Shown here: in pieces, positions 1 through 8,074 of the stretch
How positions within the stretch are numbered: the stretch's first letter is position 1
How the letters are laid out: the number at the start of each line of letters is the position of its first letter
NCBI RefSeq assembly: GCF_003345295.1
Contig: NZ_CP031055.1
Location: 2,852,001 to 2,916,000 of the forward strand
Length of the DNA: 64,000 nt
Direction of reading: 5' to 3'
From: Vibrio splendidus
GTDB taxonomy: Bacteria > Pseudomonadota > Gammaproteobacteria > Enterobacterales > Vibrionaceae
Program-made: the position numbers and the translations under genes
The notes under the pieces: model-generated
Databases searched by the model: none
What the model was told of the DNA's origin: nothing
Seen by the model: only the letters and a program-made list of their open reading frames with translations

Positions 1-119
1 GCTCTAAGTGGAAGCTATACATCCCTCAAGATCTAGCATACGGTGAGCGCGGCGCAGGTGCTGCAATTCCACCATTTGCAGCTCTAGTATTTGAAGTAGA
101 ACTTCTAGCTATCCTTTAA
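1..119 (+). CDS. fklB: FKBP-type peptidyl-prolyl isomerase, C-terminal fragment
   Basis: The window opens inside a gene whose last 38 codons are read from base 3. They encode the end of an FKBP fold, with the hallmark YIPQDLAYGERGAG and IPPFAALVFEVELL segments that form the active-site floor and the last beta strand. The tail ending in ELLAIL resembles FklB (cytoplasmic 22-kDa FKBP) more than FkpA or SlyD. Isomerases of this family catalyse cis-trans isomerisation of proline peptide bonds. The start lies outside the window, so the full length, the signal sequence and therefore the choice between paralogues cannot be confirmed. Confidence 0.85.
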   Translation, partial: SKWKLYIPQDLAYGERGAGAAIPPFAALVFEVELLAIL

Positions 120-180
120 TTTTTATAAAAACCTTTAGTAAAACAAAATACTATAGGCAAATAAAATTAAAATAATCCAA

Positions 181-207
181 CGGCGATGTGACTACATCGC
201 CGTTTTT
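181..207 (+). terminator. Rho-independent terminator after fklB
   Basis: A hairpin CGGCGATGT-GACT-ACATCGCCG is followed directly by TTTTT. It lies 61 bases after the fklB stop and before the next gene, so it most likely ends the fklB transcript. Confidence 0.85.
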
Positions 208-253
208 CGTTTATAGTGAATAGGTCGATTACTTTATTACTTAAGGAAGAATA

Positions 254-748
254 ATGAAGAAAATACTCATCACTATGCTCAGCAGCCTTGCTGTAGTCTC
301 TTGCGCTAGCACTAGCGACTCTGAACAAACCGGTTCAACATCAGATACCAACTATTCCCAACTATCACAAACTGCCCTGATGGCAGCTGTAAATATGTGG
401 TCTCAACAAAACGAAACAACACCACTTGCTGATACCGTTGCTGACCAAGCATCTGTAACAAGCGATCAAGCGATTGGCGGTATCGGTTCAATGCTAGCAC
501 TTGCACAAAATTCGCTTGGCACTGCGGACAATAAAGAACTCGCATCACTCATTCCTGGAATGTCTTCACTTGAATCGACTGGCTTAACATCAGTTCTAAG
601 CTCACAAGGTGCTGTTGAAAGTGCGTTTGCTGGGTTAGGTATGGATTCGTCAATGGTTACGACATTTGCACCCATCATTCTTCAGGCACTTCAATCACAA
701 GGTGCAACGAGTGGCCTTATGGATTCACTTGCGGCTATTTGGCAGTAG
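254..748 (+). CDS. DUF2780 family lipoprotein
   Basis: A 164-residue protein of unknown function. A lipoprotein signal is clear: MKK, a hydrophobic stretch, then VVSC with Cys17 as the expected lipidated residue. A low-complexity Ser/Thr/Gln-rich linker runs to about residue 60. The rest (residues 70-160) matches the pattern of the DUF2780 (VcgC/VcgE) family: a GGIGSMLALAQ glycine-containing helix, an IPGM turn, then a GLGMDSSMVTTFAPIILQALQSQG helix pair. The start is supported by AAGGAAGA eight bases upstream. It stands alone between two terminators. The family call is from remembered sequence pattern; no function is implied. Confidence 0.75.
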   Translation: MKKILITMLSSLAVVSCASTSDSEQTGSTSDTNYSQLSQTALMAAVNMWSQQNETTPLADTVADQASVTSDQAIGGIGSMLALAQNSLGTADNKELASLIPGMSSLESTGLTSVLSSQGAVESAFAGLGMDSSMVTTFAPIILQALQSQGATSGLMDSLAAIWQ

Positions 749-754
749 GCCATC

Positions 755-790
755 GCGATTAGCGATTAGCGATTAGCGATTAGCGATTAG
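755..790. repeat. Tandem 7-bp repeat, GCGATTA x5
   Basis: Five exact head-to-tail copies of GCGATTA begin seven bases after the lipoprotein stop codon. The array lies between that stop and its terminator, so it would be transcribed in the 3' untranslated region. Confidence 0.95.
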
Positions 791-803
791 TTGAAGAATA
801 TTG

Positions 804-829
804 TAAGGGCACTTCGGTGCTCTTTTTTG
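804..829 (+). terminator. Terminator after the DUF2780 lipoprotein gene
   Basis: AGGGCAC-TTCG-GTGCTCT forms a 7-bp stem (one G-T pair) with a UUCG tetraloop, and is followed by a run of T. It serves the plus-strand lipoprotein gene. Confidence 0.85.
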
Positions 830-850
830 TGCGTGGAAGAAAAGATATTT

Positions 851-976
<126 letters not shown>

Positions 977-1055
977 TTTTGAAAAATAGAGCAGAGCAGG
1001 CAAGCAAGCAAGCAAAAATGCCAAACATCGTGGTGCAATTTTTCAATTCGATAGA

Positions 1056-1089
1056 AACAAAAAAAGCCGAGCTAATGCTCGGCTTTTTG
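1056..1089 (-). terminator. Terminator of the alpha operon (after rplQ)
   Basis: AGCCGAGC-TAAT-GCTCGGCT forms a strong hairpin flanked by A-runs on the left and T-runs on the right. On the minus strand it ends in a U tract, 21 bases past the rplQ stop. The symmetric flanks mean it could also stop plus-strand transcripts. Confidence 0.9.
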
Positions 1090-1109
1090 TATTAAGAATC
1101 TAGTCTAGA

Positions 1110-1490
1110 TTACTCAGCAGCTTCTTCAGCAGCTGGGCGGTCTACAAGCTCAATGTAAGCCATTGGAGCTTTATCACCAGTACGGAAACCACATTTAAGA
1201 ATGCGAGTGTAACCACCTTGGCGAGCCGCGAAACGCGGGCCTAGTTCATTAAATAGTTTTGCCACAACTTCGTTATCACGAGTGCGAGCAAATGCAAGAC
1301 GACGGTTAGCAACACTGTCTGTCTTAGCTAGGGTAATCAATGGCTCAATTACGCGACGTAGTTCTTTTGCTTTAGGCACGGTAGTTTTAATAACTTCGTG
1401 ACGAACAAGAGAGCTAGCCATGTTGCTGAACATCGCTTTGCGATGACTGCTGTTGCGGTTGAGTTGACGACCACTTTTACGATGGCGCAT
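1110..1490 (-). CDS. rplQ: 50S ribosomal protein L17
   Basis: A 126-residue L17, close to the E. coli length of 127. The N-terminus MRHRKSGRQLNRNSSHRKAM is the invariant basic rRNA-binding motif of the family, followed by the conserved SLVRHEVIKTT segment. L17 binds domain III of 23S rRNA near the polypeptide exit tunnel. It is the last gene of the alpha operon, 24 bases after rpoA and just before a strong terminator. The acidic tail EEAAE is usual for enteric and Vibrio homologues. Confidence 0.98.
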   Translation of the reverse strand: MRHRKSGRQLNRNSSHRKAMFSNMASSLVRHEVIKTTVPKAKELRRVIEPLITLAKTDSVANRRLAFARTRDNEVVAKLFNELGPRFAARQGGYTRILKCGFRTGDKAPMAYIELVDRPAAEEAAE

Positions 1491-1514
1491 GACCTAATCC
1501 TTCTAACTTTTCGA

Positions 1515-2507
1515 TTAATCTTCAGCGATTGACGCTGGTGGCCAGTTTTCTAGGCGCATGCCTAGAGAAAGACCACGTGAAGCAAGCACATCTTTAATCT
1601 CTGTAAGAGATTTCTTACCAAGGTTTGGCGTTTTAAGTAGCTCAACCTCAGTGCGCTGTACAAGATCACCGATGTAGTGAATCGCTTCTGCTTTCAAACA
1701 GTTAGCAGAGCGAACTGTTAGTTCAAGATCGTCTACAGGACGTAGTAGGATAGGATCGAATTCTGGCTTCTCTTCCTTCTCCTCAGGTACACGTACATCA
1801 CGAAGATCTACGAACGCATCCAGTTGTTCAGCTAAAATAGTAGCTGCACGACGGATTGCTTCCTCAGGTTCTAGAGTACCGTTCGTTTCCATATCGATAA
1901 CAAGCTTGTCTAAATCAGTACGTTGTTCTACACGTGCCGCTTCTACAGCATAGGCGATTTTATCAACCGGGCTGTAAGTAGCGTCAACTAATAGACGACC
2001 GATAGGACGCTCATCTTCTTCAGTATGGATACGAGCTGAAGCTGGAACGTAACCACGACCACGTTCTACTTTGATACGCATAGCGATCTCAGCATTGTCA
2101 TCCGTTAGGTGACAAATTACGTGCTCAGGGTTAGCGATCTCTACATCACCATCGTGGGTGATGTCACCTGCAACAACAGGGCCTGAGCCTGATTTGTTCA
2201 GTGTAATAAACACTTCATCTTTGCCTTCAGCAACGCGTACAGCTAAACCTTTAAGGTTTAGAAGGATTTCCAGGATATCTTCCTGAACGCCTTCTTTAGT
2301 GCTGTATTCGTGTAGCACACCTTCAATTTCAACTTCTGTTACGGCACAACCCGGCATAGAAGATAGAAGAATGCGGCGAAGAGCATTACCTAGAGTGTGG
2401 CCGAAACCGCGCTCTAATGGCTCAAGAGTTACTTTCGCGTGTGTCGTATTGATCTGTTCAATGTCAACAAGACGCGGCTTAAGAAATTCTGTTACAGAAC
2501 CCTGCAT
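1515..2507 (-). CDS. rpoA: RNA polymerase alpha subunit
   Basis: A 330-residue alpha subunit (E. coli 329). The N-terminal assembly domain (to about residue 235) contains GFGHTLGNALRRILLSSMPG, where the dimer and the beta contacts form. After an acidic linker (PEEKEEKPEFD) the C-terminal domain (about 250-320) carries LTVRSANCLKAE and the NLGKKSLTEIKDVL helix-hairpin that contacts UP elements and activators such as CRP and OxyR, both encoded in this window. It lies between rpsD (22-base gap) and rplQ in the alpha operon. Confidence 0.99.
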   Translation of the reverse strand: MQGSVTEFLKPRLVDIEQINTTHAKVTLEPLERGFGHTLGNALRRILLSSMPGCAVTEVEIEGVLHEYSTKEGVQEDILEILLNLKGLAVRVAEGKDEVFITLNKSGSGPVVAGDITHDGDVEIANPEHVICHLTDDNAEIAMRIKVERGRGYVPASARIHTEEDERPIGRLLVDATYSPVDKIAYAVEAARVEQRTDLDKLVIDMETNGTLEPEEAIRRAATILAEQLDAFVDLRDVRVPEEKEEKPEFDPILLRPVDDLELTVRSANCLKAEAIHYIGDLVQRTEVELLKTPNLGKKSLTEIKDVLASRGLSLGMRLENWPPASIAED

Positions 2508-2529
2508 TGTGTCCTCTCTTTTTTTAACC

Positions 2530-3150
2530 TTACTTAGAGTAAAGTTCGACGATCAAGTGTTCATTGATGTCAGCTGATAGGTCAGAACGCTCAGGCATAC
2601 GCTTGAATGTACCTTCCATTTTGCTAGCATCTACTTCAATCCAAGTTGGCTTTTCACGTTGTTCAGCAACTTCTAGAGCCGCTTTAATACGAGATTGCTG
2701 TTTAGCTTTCTCGCGGATAGAAACAACGTCGTTAGCCGCTACTTTGAAAGAAGGAACGTTTACAACTTTACCGTTAACTAGAACAGACTTGTGGCTAACT
2801 AGTTGACGAGATTCAGCACGAGTAGCGCCAAAACCCATACGGTAAACTACGTTATCAAGACGACCTTCAAGAAGCTGAAGCAGGTTTGCACCTGTGTTGC
2901 CTTTAAGACGTGCAGCTTCTTTGTAGTAGTTGCGGAATTGTTTTTCTAGAACGCCGTAGATACGACGAACTTTTTGCTTCTCACGAAGCTGAACGCCATA
3001 CTCAGATAGACGACCGCGACGAGCGCCGTGTACACCTGGTGCGTTATCAATTTTACACTTGGTATCGATCGCACGGACACCAGACTTAAGGAATAAGTCA
3101 GTACCTTCGCGACGGCTAAGCTTCAGCTTAGGACCCAAATATCTTGCCAT
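2530..3150 (-). CDS. rpsD: 30S ribosomal protein S4
   Basis: A 206-residue S4, exactly the usual length. It shows the MARYLGPKLKLSRREGTDLFL start and, at about residues 97-160, the S4 RNA-binding domain (LEGRLDNVVYRMGFGATRAESRQLVSHKSVLVNGK). S4 starts assembly of the 16S 5' domain and guards mRNA entry. In E. coli it also represses the alpha operon by binding a pseudoknot at the rpsM start; a matching leader is present here before rpsM. It follows rpsK by 31 bases. Confidence 0.99.
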   Translation of the reverse strand: MARYLGPKLKLSRREGTDLFLKSGVRAIDTKCKIDNAPGVHGARRGRLSEYGVQLREKQKVRRIYGVLEKQFRNYYKEAARLKGNTGANLLQLLEGRLDNVVYRMGFGATRAESRQLVSHKSVLVNGKVVNVPSFKVAANDVVSIREKAKQQSRIKAALEVAEQREKPTWIEVDASKMEGTFKRMPERSDLSADINEHLIVELYSK

Positions 3151-3181
3151 GATCTTTCTCCAATATTCCTAGAAACGAAAC

Positions 3182-3571
3182 TTAAACGCGACGTTTCTTA
3201 GGTGGACGACAACCGTTATGAGGGATTGGTGTCGCATCAACAATGTTAGTGATACGGAAACCAGCAGCGTTCAGTGCACGAACAGTAGATTCGCGACCTG
3301 GACCTGGACCCTTAACCATAACTTCCAAGTTCTTTAGGCCATATTCTTTAGCCATTTCACCACAACGCTCAGCTGCAACTTGTGCTGCGAACGGAGTAGA
3401 TTTACGAGAACCACGGAAACCTGAACCACCTGCTGTAGCCCATGCAAGAGCGTTGCCTTGGCGGTCAGTGATAGTTACGATTGTGTTGTTGAAAGAAGCA
3501 TGAATGTGCGCTACGCCATCAGCTACTTGCTTGCGTACGCGCTTACGCGCGCGAGTTGGTTGTTTTGCCAT
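3182..3571 (-). CDS. rpsK: 30S ribosomal protein S11
   Basis: A 129-residue S11 with the family's central motif NTIVTITDRQGNALAWATAGG and the GFRGSRKSTPFAAQ segment, and the basic C-terminal tail PHNGCRPPKKRRV. S11 forms part of the 30S platform beside the mRNA exit channel and contacts S7. It lies 19 bases after rpsM and 31 bases before rpsD in the alpha operon. The N-terminal ARKRVRKQVADG is slightly basic, as usual. Confidence 0.99.
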   Translation of the reverse strand: MAKQPTRARKRVRKQVADGVAHIHASFNNTIVTITDRQGNALAWATAGGSGFRGSRKSTPFAAQVAAERCGEMAKEYGLKNLEVMVKGPGPGRESTVRALNAAGFRITNIVDATPIPHNGCRPPKKRRV

Positions 3572-3590
3572 TGTACTCTACCTTATCCGA

Positions 3591-3947
3591 CTATTTCTTG
3601 ATCGGCTTGCGCGGACCCTTACGGGTGCGAGCGTTGGTTTTAGTACGCTGTCCACGTAGTGGTAGACTGCGACGATGACGAAGACCGCGGTAACAGCCAA
3701 GGTCCATAAGACGCTTGATGTTCATCGATACTTCACGACGTAGATCACCTTCTACAGTGTATTTAGCTACACCATCACGCAGTTGATCGATCTGCTCTTC
3801 AGTTAGTTCACTGATCTTAGCATCTTCAGCAATACCCACTTCAGCTAGAATAGCTTGAGAGCGAGTTTTACCAATACCGTAGATTGCAGTAAGTGCAATT
3901 ACAGAATGCTTATGATCAGGAATGTTAATGCCGGCTATACGGGCCAT
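3591..3947 (-). CDS. rpsM: 30S ribosomal protein S13
   Basis: A 118-residue S13 starting MARIAGINIPDHKH, with the helix-two-turn-helix region around IYGIGKTRSQAIL and the C-terminal CYRGLRHRRSLPLRGQRTKTNARTRKGPR tail that reaches the P-site tRNA. S13 makes inter-subunit bridges in the 30S head. It is the first gene of the alpha operon. Its ribosome-binding site (AGGAG) lies within the leader that S4 is known to bind in E. coli, so its translation is the likely control point of the operon. Confidence 0.99.
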   Translation of the reverse strand: MARIAGINIPDHKHSVIALTAIYGIGKTRSQAILAEVGIAEDAKISELTEEQIDQLRDGVAKYTVEGDLRREVSMNIKRLMDLGCYRGLRHRRSLPLRGQRTKTNARTRKGPRKPIKK

Positions 3948-4044
3948 TATTCACTCCTAAGGGGGTTCATAAAAGAATTATCCGCAGCAAAGCCCGTTAT
4001 GGATACGCTGCGGCATACTACTTCTTTTGCACGCAAAAGGTAGG
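3948..4044 (-). promoter_or_regulatory. Alpha-operon leader (probable S4-binding pseudoknot)
   Basis: About 97 bases separate the predicted transcription start from the rpsM ATG, close to the length of the E. coli alpha leader. The leader contains the stems CCGCAGC/GCTGCGG (4007-4013 with 3982-3988) and TTTGCGTGCAAA, and ends with AGGAGTGAATA before the ATG. The position and base-paired core fit the Alpha_RBS pseudoknot bound by S4. The exact pseudoknot pairing was not modelled. Confidence 0.7.
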
Positions 4045-4050
4045 CCGAGG

Positions 4051-4079
4051 AATATACTCGACTCTACCTAGTATTTCAA
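4051..4079 (-). promoter_or_regulatory. Alpha-operon promoter
   Basis: On the minus strand, TTGAAA (4074-4079) and TATATT (4051-4056) are separated by exactly 17 bases, a good sigma-70 promoter. It lies between rpmJ and rpsM, where the alpha operon promoter is expected. Confidence 0.8.
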
Positions 4080-4096
4080 GTAAAAATTTCTGCTGA

Positions 4097-4210
4097 TTAG
4101 CCTTGGCGTTGCTTATGCTTTGGCTCACTGCAAATCACGCGAACGACACCGTTACGCTTGATAACTTTACAGTTACGGCAGATTTTTTTAACGGAAGCAC
4201 GAACTTTCAT
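4097..4210 (-). CDS. rpmJ: 50S ribosomal protein L36
   Basis: A 37-codon gene, [20 protein letters not shown] and onward, ending KHKQRQG. It carries the zinc-knuckle ligands Cys11, Cys14, Cys27 and His32 of the zinc-binding (C+) form of L36. L36 packs against 23S rRNA near L6 and L16. It sits between secY and rpsM, the usual end of the spc operon. In bacteria a zinc-free L36 paralogue is often made under zinc starvation; this copy is the zinc-dependent housekeeping type. Confidence 0.97.
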
Positions 4211-4251
4211 TGCTAAACTCCGTAAATGGAATCGAAATAATTACTACCGAA

Positions 4252-5586
4252 TTAACGGCCGTAACCTTTCAGATTCGCTTTCTTTAACACAGAATCATAC
4301 TGTTGTGACATCAGATGAGTCTGTACCTGTGCCATGAAATCCATGATAACAACCACTACGATTAGTAGGGAAGTGCCGCCAAAGTAGAAACGAACGTTCC
4401 ACGCGACCATCATGAACTCAGGAATCAGACATATAAAAGTAATGTATAGAGCGCCCGCAAGGGTTAGTCTAGTCATCACTTTATCGATATATTTCGCTGT
4501 CTGCTCACCTGGGCGGATACCGGGTACGAATGCACCAGACTTCTTCAAGTTATCAGCTGTTTCACGTGGGTTAAACACCAACGCTGTATAGAAGAAACAG
4601 AAGAAGATTATAGCTGCTGCATAAAGCATTACATACAACGGTTGACCTGGGCTAAGAGCTAATGACACGTCAGTTAACCAACCGAACGCGCTGCTTTCAC
4701 CATTTTGACCAAACCACTGCGCTAATGTTCCTGGGAACAAAATAATACTTGATGCAAAAATCGCTGGTATAACACCTGCCATATTAATCTTAAGTGGCAA
4801 ATGAGAACTTTGTGCTGCAAACACTTTACGACCTTGTTGACGCTTCGCATAGTTAACGACGATACGACGTTGACCACGCTCCATGAAAACCACGAAGTAA
4901 ATTACAGCAAAAGACAATACCGCGATAAACAACAGAAGAAGCACATGCAATTCACCTTGACGCGCTTGCTCGATTGTTTGACCGATTGCAGAAGGCAATC
5001 CAGCAACAATACCTGCAAAAATCAGAATGGAAATACCATTACCGATTCCTCGCTCAGTGATTTGTTCACCTAACCACATCAAAAACATGGTACCAGTTAC
5101 TAAACTCACGGTAGCAATAAGCGTAAACATGGTTTGGTTGATAACAACCAGATTGTCGACCATGTTTGGTAAGCCTGTTGCGATACCAATAGCTTGGAAT
5201 GTTGCAAGTACAAGCGTGCCGTAGCGTGTATATTGGCTTATCTTACGACGGCCTGCTTCACCCTCTTTCTTGAGTTCCGCTAACGCTGGATGAACTACAG
5301 TTAGCAATTGGACTACGATCGATGCCGAAATGTACGGCATGATACCCAATGCTAATATAGATGCACGCTCAAGAGCACCACCGGAGAACATGTTAAACAT
5401 TTCTACGATGGTACCTTTTTGCTGATCGAACAAATCGGCAAGTACAGCTGCGTCAATACCAGGGATCGGCACAAAAGAGCCGGCTCGGAATACTAAAAGT
5501 GCACCAATTACGAATAATAAGCGCGACTTTAGTTCACTTAAGCCGCTTTGAGCACTACGAAAATCTTTTCCTGGTTTCTTAGCCAT
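4252..5586 (-). CDS. secY: Preprotein translocase subunit SecY
   Basis: A 444-residue inner-membrane protein (E. coli 443) with ten predicted transmembrane segments. It has the plug region near FVPIPGIDAAVLADLF and the conserved GIGNGISILIFAGIVAGLP loop in the middle. The cytoplasmic loops rich in Arg (YFVVFMERGQRRIVVNYAKRQ) bind SecA and ribosomes. SecY is the pore of the SecYEG translocon that exports the many signal-peptide proteins seen in this window. It follows rplO by 20 bases in the spc operon. Confidence 0.99.
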   Translation of the reverse strand: MAKKPGKDFRSAQSGLSELKSRLLFVIGALLVFRAGSFVPIPGIDAAVLADLFDQQKGTIVEMFNMFSGGALERASILALGIMPYISASIVVQLLTVVHPALAELKKEGEAGRRKISQYTRYGTLVLATFQAIGIATGLPNMVDNLVVINQTMFTLIATVSLVTGTMFLMWLGEQITERGIGNGISILIFAGIVAGLPSAIGQTIEQARQGELHVLLLLFIAVLSFAVIYFVVFMERGQRRIVVNYAKRQQGRKVFAAQSSHLPLKINMAGVIPAIFASSIILFPGTLAQWFGQNGESSAFGWLTDVSLALSPGQPLYVMLYAAAIIFFCFFYTALVFNPRETADNLKKSGAFVPGIRPGEQTAKYIDKVMTRLTLAGALYITFICLIPEFMMVAWNVRFYFGGTSLLIVVVVIMDFMAQVQTHLMSQQYDSVLKKANLKGYGR

Positions 5587-5606
5587 CTGTACCTCGTTCC
5601 TCGAGA

Positions 5607-6041
5607 TTATTCCTCGATTTTACCGCCTGCAGCTTCGATTGCAGCTTTAGCGCCTTTAGTCACGCGTAGACCTTTAACAGTCACAGCTTTGCTTAGGTCA
5701 CCAGAAAGAACGATCTTAACAAACTCGATGTTCTTAGTGATAACGTTAGCAGCTTTAAGGCTGTTAAGATCAACTACGTCACCTGTTACTTTCGCTAGCT
5801 CAGCTAGACGAACTTCAGCAGACACTAGGCTCTTACGAGAAGTGAAACCGAATTTAGGTAGACGTTGTTTTAGAGGCATTTGACCGCCTTCAAAACCTGG
5901 ACGAACAGAGCCGCCAGAACGTGACTTTTGACCTTTGTGACCGCGGCCACCTGTTTTACCAAGGCCAGAACCGATACCACGACCTACACGCTTCTTAGAA
6001 GGTTTAGAGCCAGCAGCCGGTGATAGAGTATTCAAACGCAT
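5607..6041 (-). CDS. rplO: 50S ribosomal protein L15
   Basis: A 144-residue L15, the E. coli length. The long glycine- and lysine-rich N-terminal extension (KRVGRGIGSGLGKTGGRGHKGQKSRSGG) threads into 23S rRNA, and the globular C-terminal half ends in KGAKAAIEAAGGKIEE. L15 is a late assembly protein near the central protuberance. It sits five bases after rpmD and 20 bases before secY, so rpmD, rplO and secY are probably translationally coupled. Confidence 0.99.
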   Translation of the reverse strand: MRLNTLSPAAGSKPSKKRVGRGIGSGLGKTGGRGHKGQKSRSGGSVRPGFEGGQMPLKQRLPKFGFTSRKSLVSAEVRLAELAKVTGDVVDLNSLKAANVITKNIEFVKIVLSGDLSKAVTVKGLRVTKGAKAAIEAAGGKIEE

Positions 6042-6046
6042 TCTGA

Positions 6047-6223
6047 TTACTCCTCAATCTTAACCATGTAGTAAACCTTGTTGATCATACCGCGTACGCA
6101 CGGTGTATCTTCAAGTTCTACTGTATGGTTGATGCGACGAAGACCTAGACCTTTAAGACACGCTTTGTGCTTAGGTAGGCGACCAATTGAGCTTTTAGTT
6201 TGAGTTACTTTAATAGTTGCCAT
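6047..6223 (-). CDS. rpmD: 50S ribosomal protein L30
   Basis: A 58-residue L30 reading MATIKVTQTKSSIGRLPKH and ending YYMVKIEE. The in-frame frame extends nine codons upstream into rpsE, but the ATG at 6223 gives the family's normal N-terminus and length (E. coli 59) and lies just after the rpsE stop, so this start is chosen. L30 has a small ferredoxin-like fold that binds 23S rRNA. It sits between rpsE and rplO, the standard order. Confidence 0.97.
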   Translation of the reverse strand: MATIKVTQTKSSIGRLPKHKACLKGLGLRRINHTVELEDTPCVRGMINKVYYMVKIEE

Positions 6224-6230
6224 CGTGTTC

Positions 6231-6731
6231 TTACTCCGAAATAGATTCAACAGTTAGACCACGTTTAGCAGCAACCATTTCTGGTGACTTAACGTCTACT
6301 AGAGCACCAATCGTTGCGCGAACAACGTTGATTGGGTTCGTTGAACCGTATGCTTTAGAAAGTACGTTATGTACGCCTGCAACTTCAAGTACGGCACGCA
6401 TTGCACCACCGGCAATAACACCTGTACCTTCAGCAGCTGGCTGCATGTAAACTTTAGAGCCCGAATGACGACCTTTCACCGGGTGGTGAAGAGTGCCTTC
6501 GTTAAGCGCAACAGTAACCATGTTACGACGCGCTTTTTCCATTGCTTTTTGAATCGCAGCAGGTACTTCACGAGCTTTGCCGTAACCGAAACCTACACGA
6601 CCATTACCGTCACCAACTACTGTTAGTGCAGTGAAGCTCATGATTCGACCACCTTTAACCGTCTTAGATACACGGTTAACAGCGATCAGCTTTTCTTGCA
6701 AATCATTAGCTTGTTGTTGTTCTTTAGCCAT
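6231..6731 (-). CDS. rpsE: 30S ribosomal protein S5
   Basis: A 166-residue S5. The double-stranded RNA-binding domain (about residues 10-75) includes [39 protein letters not shown]; the loop around VSKTVKGGR is where spectinomycin-resistance changes occur in E. coli. The C-terminal domain has [23 protein letters not shown]5 helps form the mRNA entry channel and affects decoding fidelity. It lies 14 bases after rplR and seven bases before the rpmD start. Confidence 0.99.
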
Positions 6732-6745
6732 CTTCCAACCCTACC

Positions 6746-7099
6746 TTAGAATTTCAGACCAGCTTCGCGAGCAGAATCTGCTAGCGCCGCTACTCGACCG
6801 TGGTATTGGAAACCAGAACGATCAAATGCAACTGTAGCTACGCCTTTTTCAAGAGCGCGCTCAGCAACAGCTTTACCAACTGCTTTAGCTGCATCAACGT
6901 TACTAGTGTTCTTAACTTGCTCACGGATCGCTTTTTCTACAGTAGAAGCAGCTGCGATAACCTCAGAGCCGTTTGCCGAGATAACTTGAGCGTAAACATG
7001 GCGAGGAGTACGGTGTACTACCAAGCGAGTTGCGCCAAGTTCTGCAATCTTACGACGTGCACGTGTAGCACGACGGATGCGAGATGCTTTCTTATCCAT
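6746..7099 (-). CDS. rplR: 50S ribosomal protein L18
   Basis: A 117-residue L18, identical in length to E. coli. It starts MDKKASRIRRATRARRKIAE, the Arg-rich tail that binds 5S rRNA, followed by the RLVVHRTPRHVYAQVI core and the C-terminal FDRSGFQYHGRVAALADSAREAGLKF signature. With L5 and L25 it anchors 5S rRNA in the central protuberance. It lies nine bases after rplF in the spc operon. Confidence 0.99.
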   Translation of the reverse strand: MDKKASRIRRATRARRKIAELGATRLVVHRTPRHVYAQVISANGSEVIAAASTVEKAIREQVKNTSNVDAAKAVGKAVAERALEKGVATVAFDRSGFQYHGRVAALADSAREAGLKF

Positions 7100-7108
7100 A
7101 GTGATACC

Positions 7109-7642
7109 TTACTTCTTCTTAGCTTCTTTAGTACGCACATTTTCATCTGCGTAACGAACACCTTTACCTTTATAAGGTTCAGGAGCACGGTAAGAACGAA
7201 TGTCAGCCGCAACTTGACCTACTACTTGCTTATCGCAACCAGTAATAATGATCTCAGTTTGGCTAGGGCACTCAGCTTTAATACCTTCAGGTAGAGCGTG
7301 CTCTACTGGGTGAGAAAAGCCTAGTGTTAGACCTACAGAGTTGCCTTTGATAGCAGCACGGTAACCAACACCTTTAAGAGTTAACTTCTTAACGAAGCCC
7401 TGAGTAACACCCACAACCATGTTATTAACTAGAGCGCGAGCTGTACCAGCCTGTGCCCATGCGTTAGTAACACCTTCTTTCGGACCGAAAGTTAGGTTGT
7501 TTTCTTCCTGTGCAATAACTACGGCGCTGTTAAGAACGCGAGTAAGCTCACCTTTGCTACCTTTTACAGTAACTTCTTGGCCGTTTAGTTTCACCTCTAC
7601 GCCAGCTGGAATAGCGACAGGTGCTTTAGCAACACGAGACAT
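7109..7642 (-). CDS. rplF: 50S ribosomal protein L6
   Basis: A 177-residue L6 with two repeated alpha-beta domains, as in all bacterial L6 proteins. The first begins MSRVAKAPVAIPAGVEVKLN; the C-terminal signature PEPYKGKGVRYADENVRTKEAKKK is the conserved RNA-binding end. L6 lies near the sarcin-ricin loop where EF-Tu and EF-G act. It follows rpsH by ten bases and precedes rplR by nine. Confidence 0.99.
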   Translation of the reverse strand: MSRVAKAPVAIPAGVEVKLNGQEVTVKGSKGELTRVLNSAVVIAQEENNLTFGPKEGVTNAWAQAGTARALVNNMVVGVTQGFVKKLTLKGVGYRAAIKGNSVGLTLGFSHPVEHALPEGIKAECPSQTEIIITGCDKQVVGQVAADIRSYRAPEPYKGKGVRYADENVRTKEAKKK

Positions 7643-7652
7643 AATCTACTCC

Positions 7653-8045
7653 TTAAGCTACGTAACAGATGATTTCACCGCCAAGACCTGCCTTGCGAGC
7701 AGCACGGTCAGACATCAGACCCTTGGAAGTAGAAACAACTGCAATACCAAGACCACCCATCACTGTAGGTAAAGAGTCTTTATTTTTATAAACTCTTAGA
7801 CCAGGACGTGATACACGCTTGATTTGCTCGATTACAGGTTTAGCTTGGAAGTACTTAAGAGTAACTTCTAGCTCAGGTTTTACTTCGCTGTCAACAGCGA
7901 AGTCTACGATGTAACCTTCAGCTTTAAGTAATGCAGCAATTGCAACTTTAAGCTTTGAAGAAGGCATTTTTACAGCAACTTTATTTGCTGCCTGACCGTT
8001 ACGAACTCGGGTCAGCATATCCGAAATCGGATCTTGCATGCTCAT
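7653..8045 (-). CDS. rpsH: 30S ribosomal protein S8
   Basis: A 130-residue S8 beginning MSMQDPISDMLTRVRNGQAA, with the C-terminal signature VMGGLGIAVVSTSKGLMSDRAARKAGLGGEIICYVA. S8 binds helix 21 of 16S rRNA early in assembly. In E. coli it also represses most of the spc operon by binding mRNA near the rplE start; I did not model such a site here. It follows rpsN by 29 bases. Confidence 0.99.
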   Translation of the reverse strand: MSMQDPISDMLTRVRNGQAANKVAVKMPSSKLKVAIAALLKAEGYIVDFAVDSEVKPELEVTLKYFQAKPVIEQIKRVSRPGLRVYKNKDSLPTVMGGLGIAVVSTSKGLMSDRAARKAGLGGEIICYVA

Positions 8046-8074
8046 AAGATTTACTCCAAATGATTAAGTGGCAA

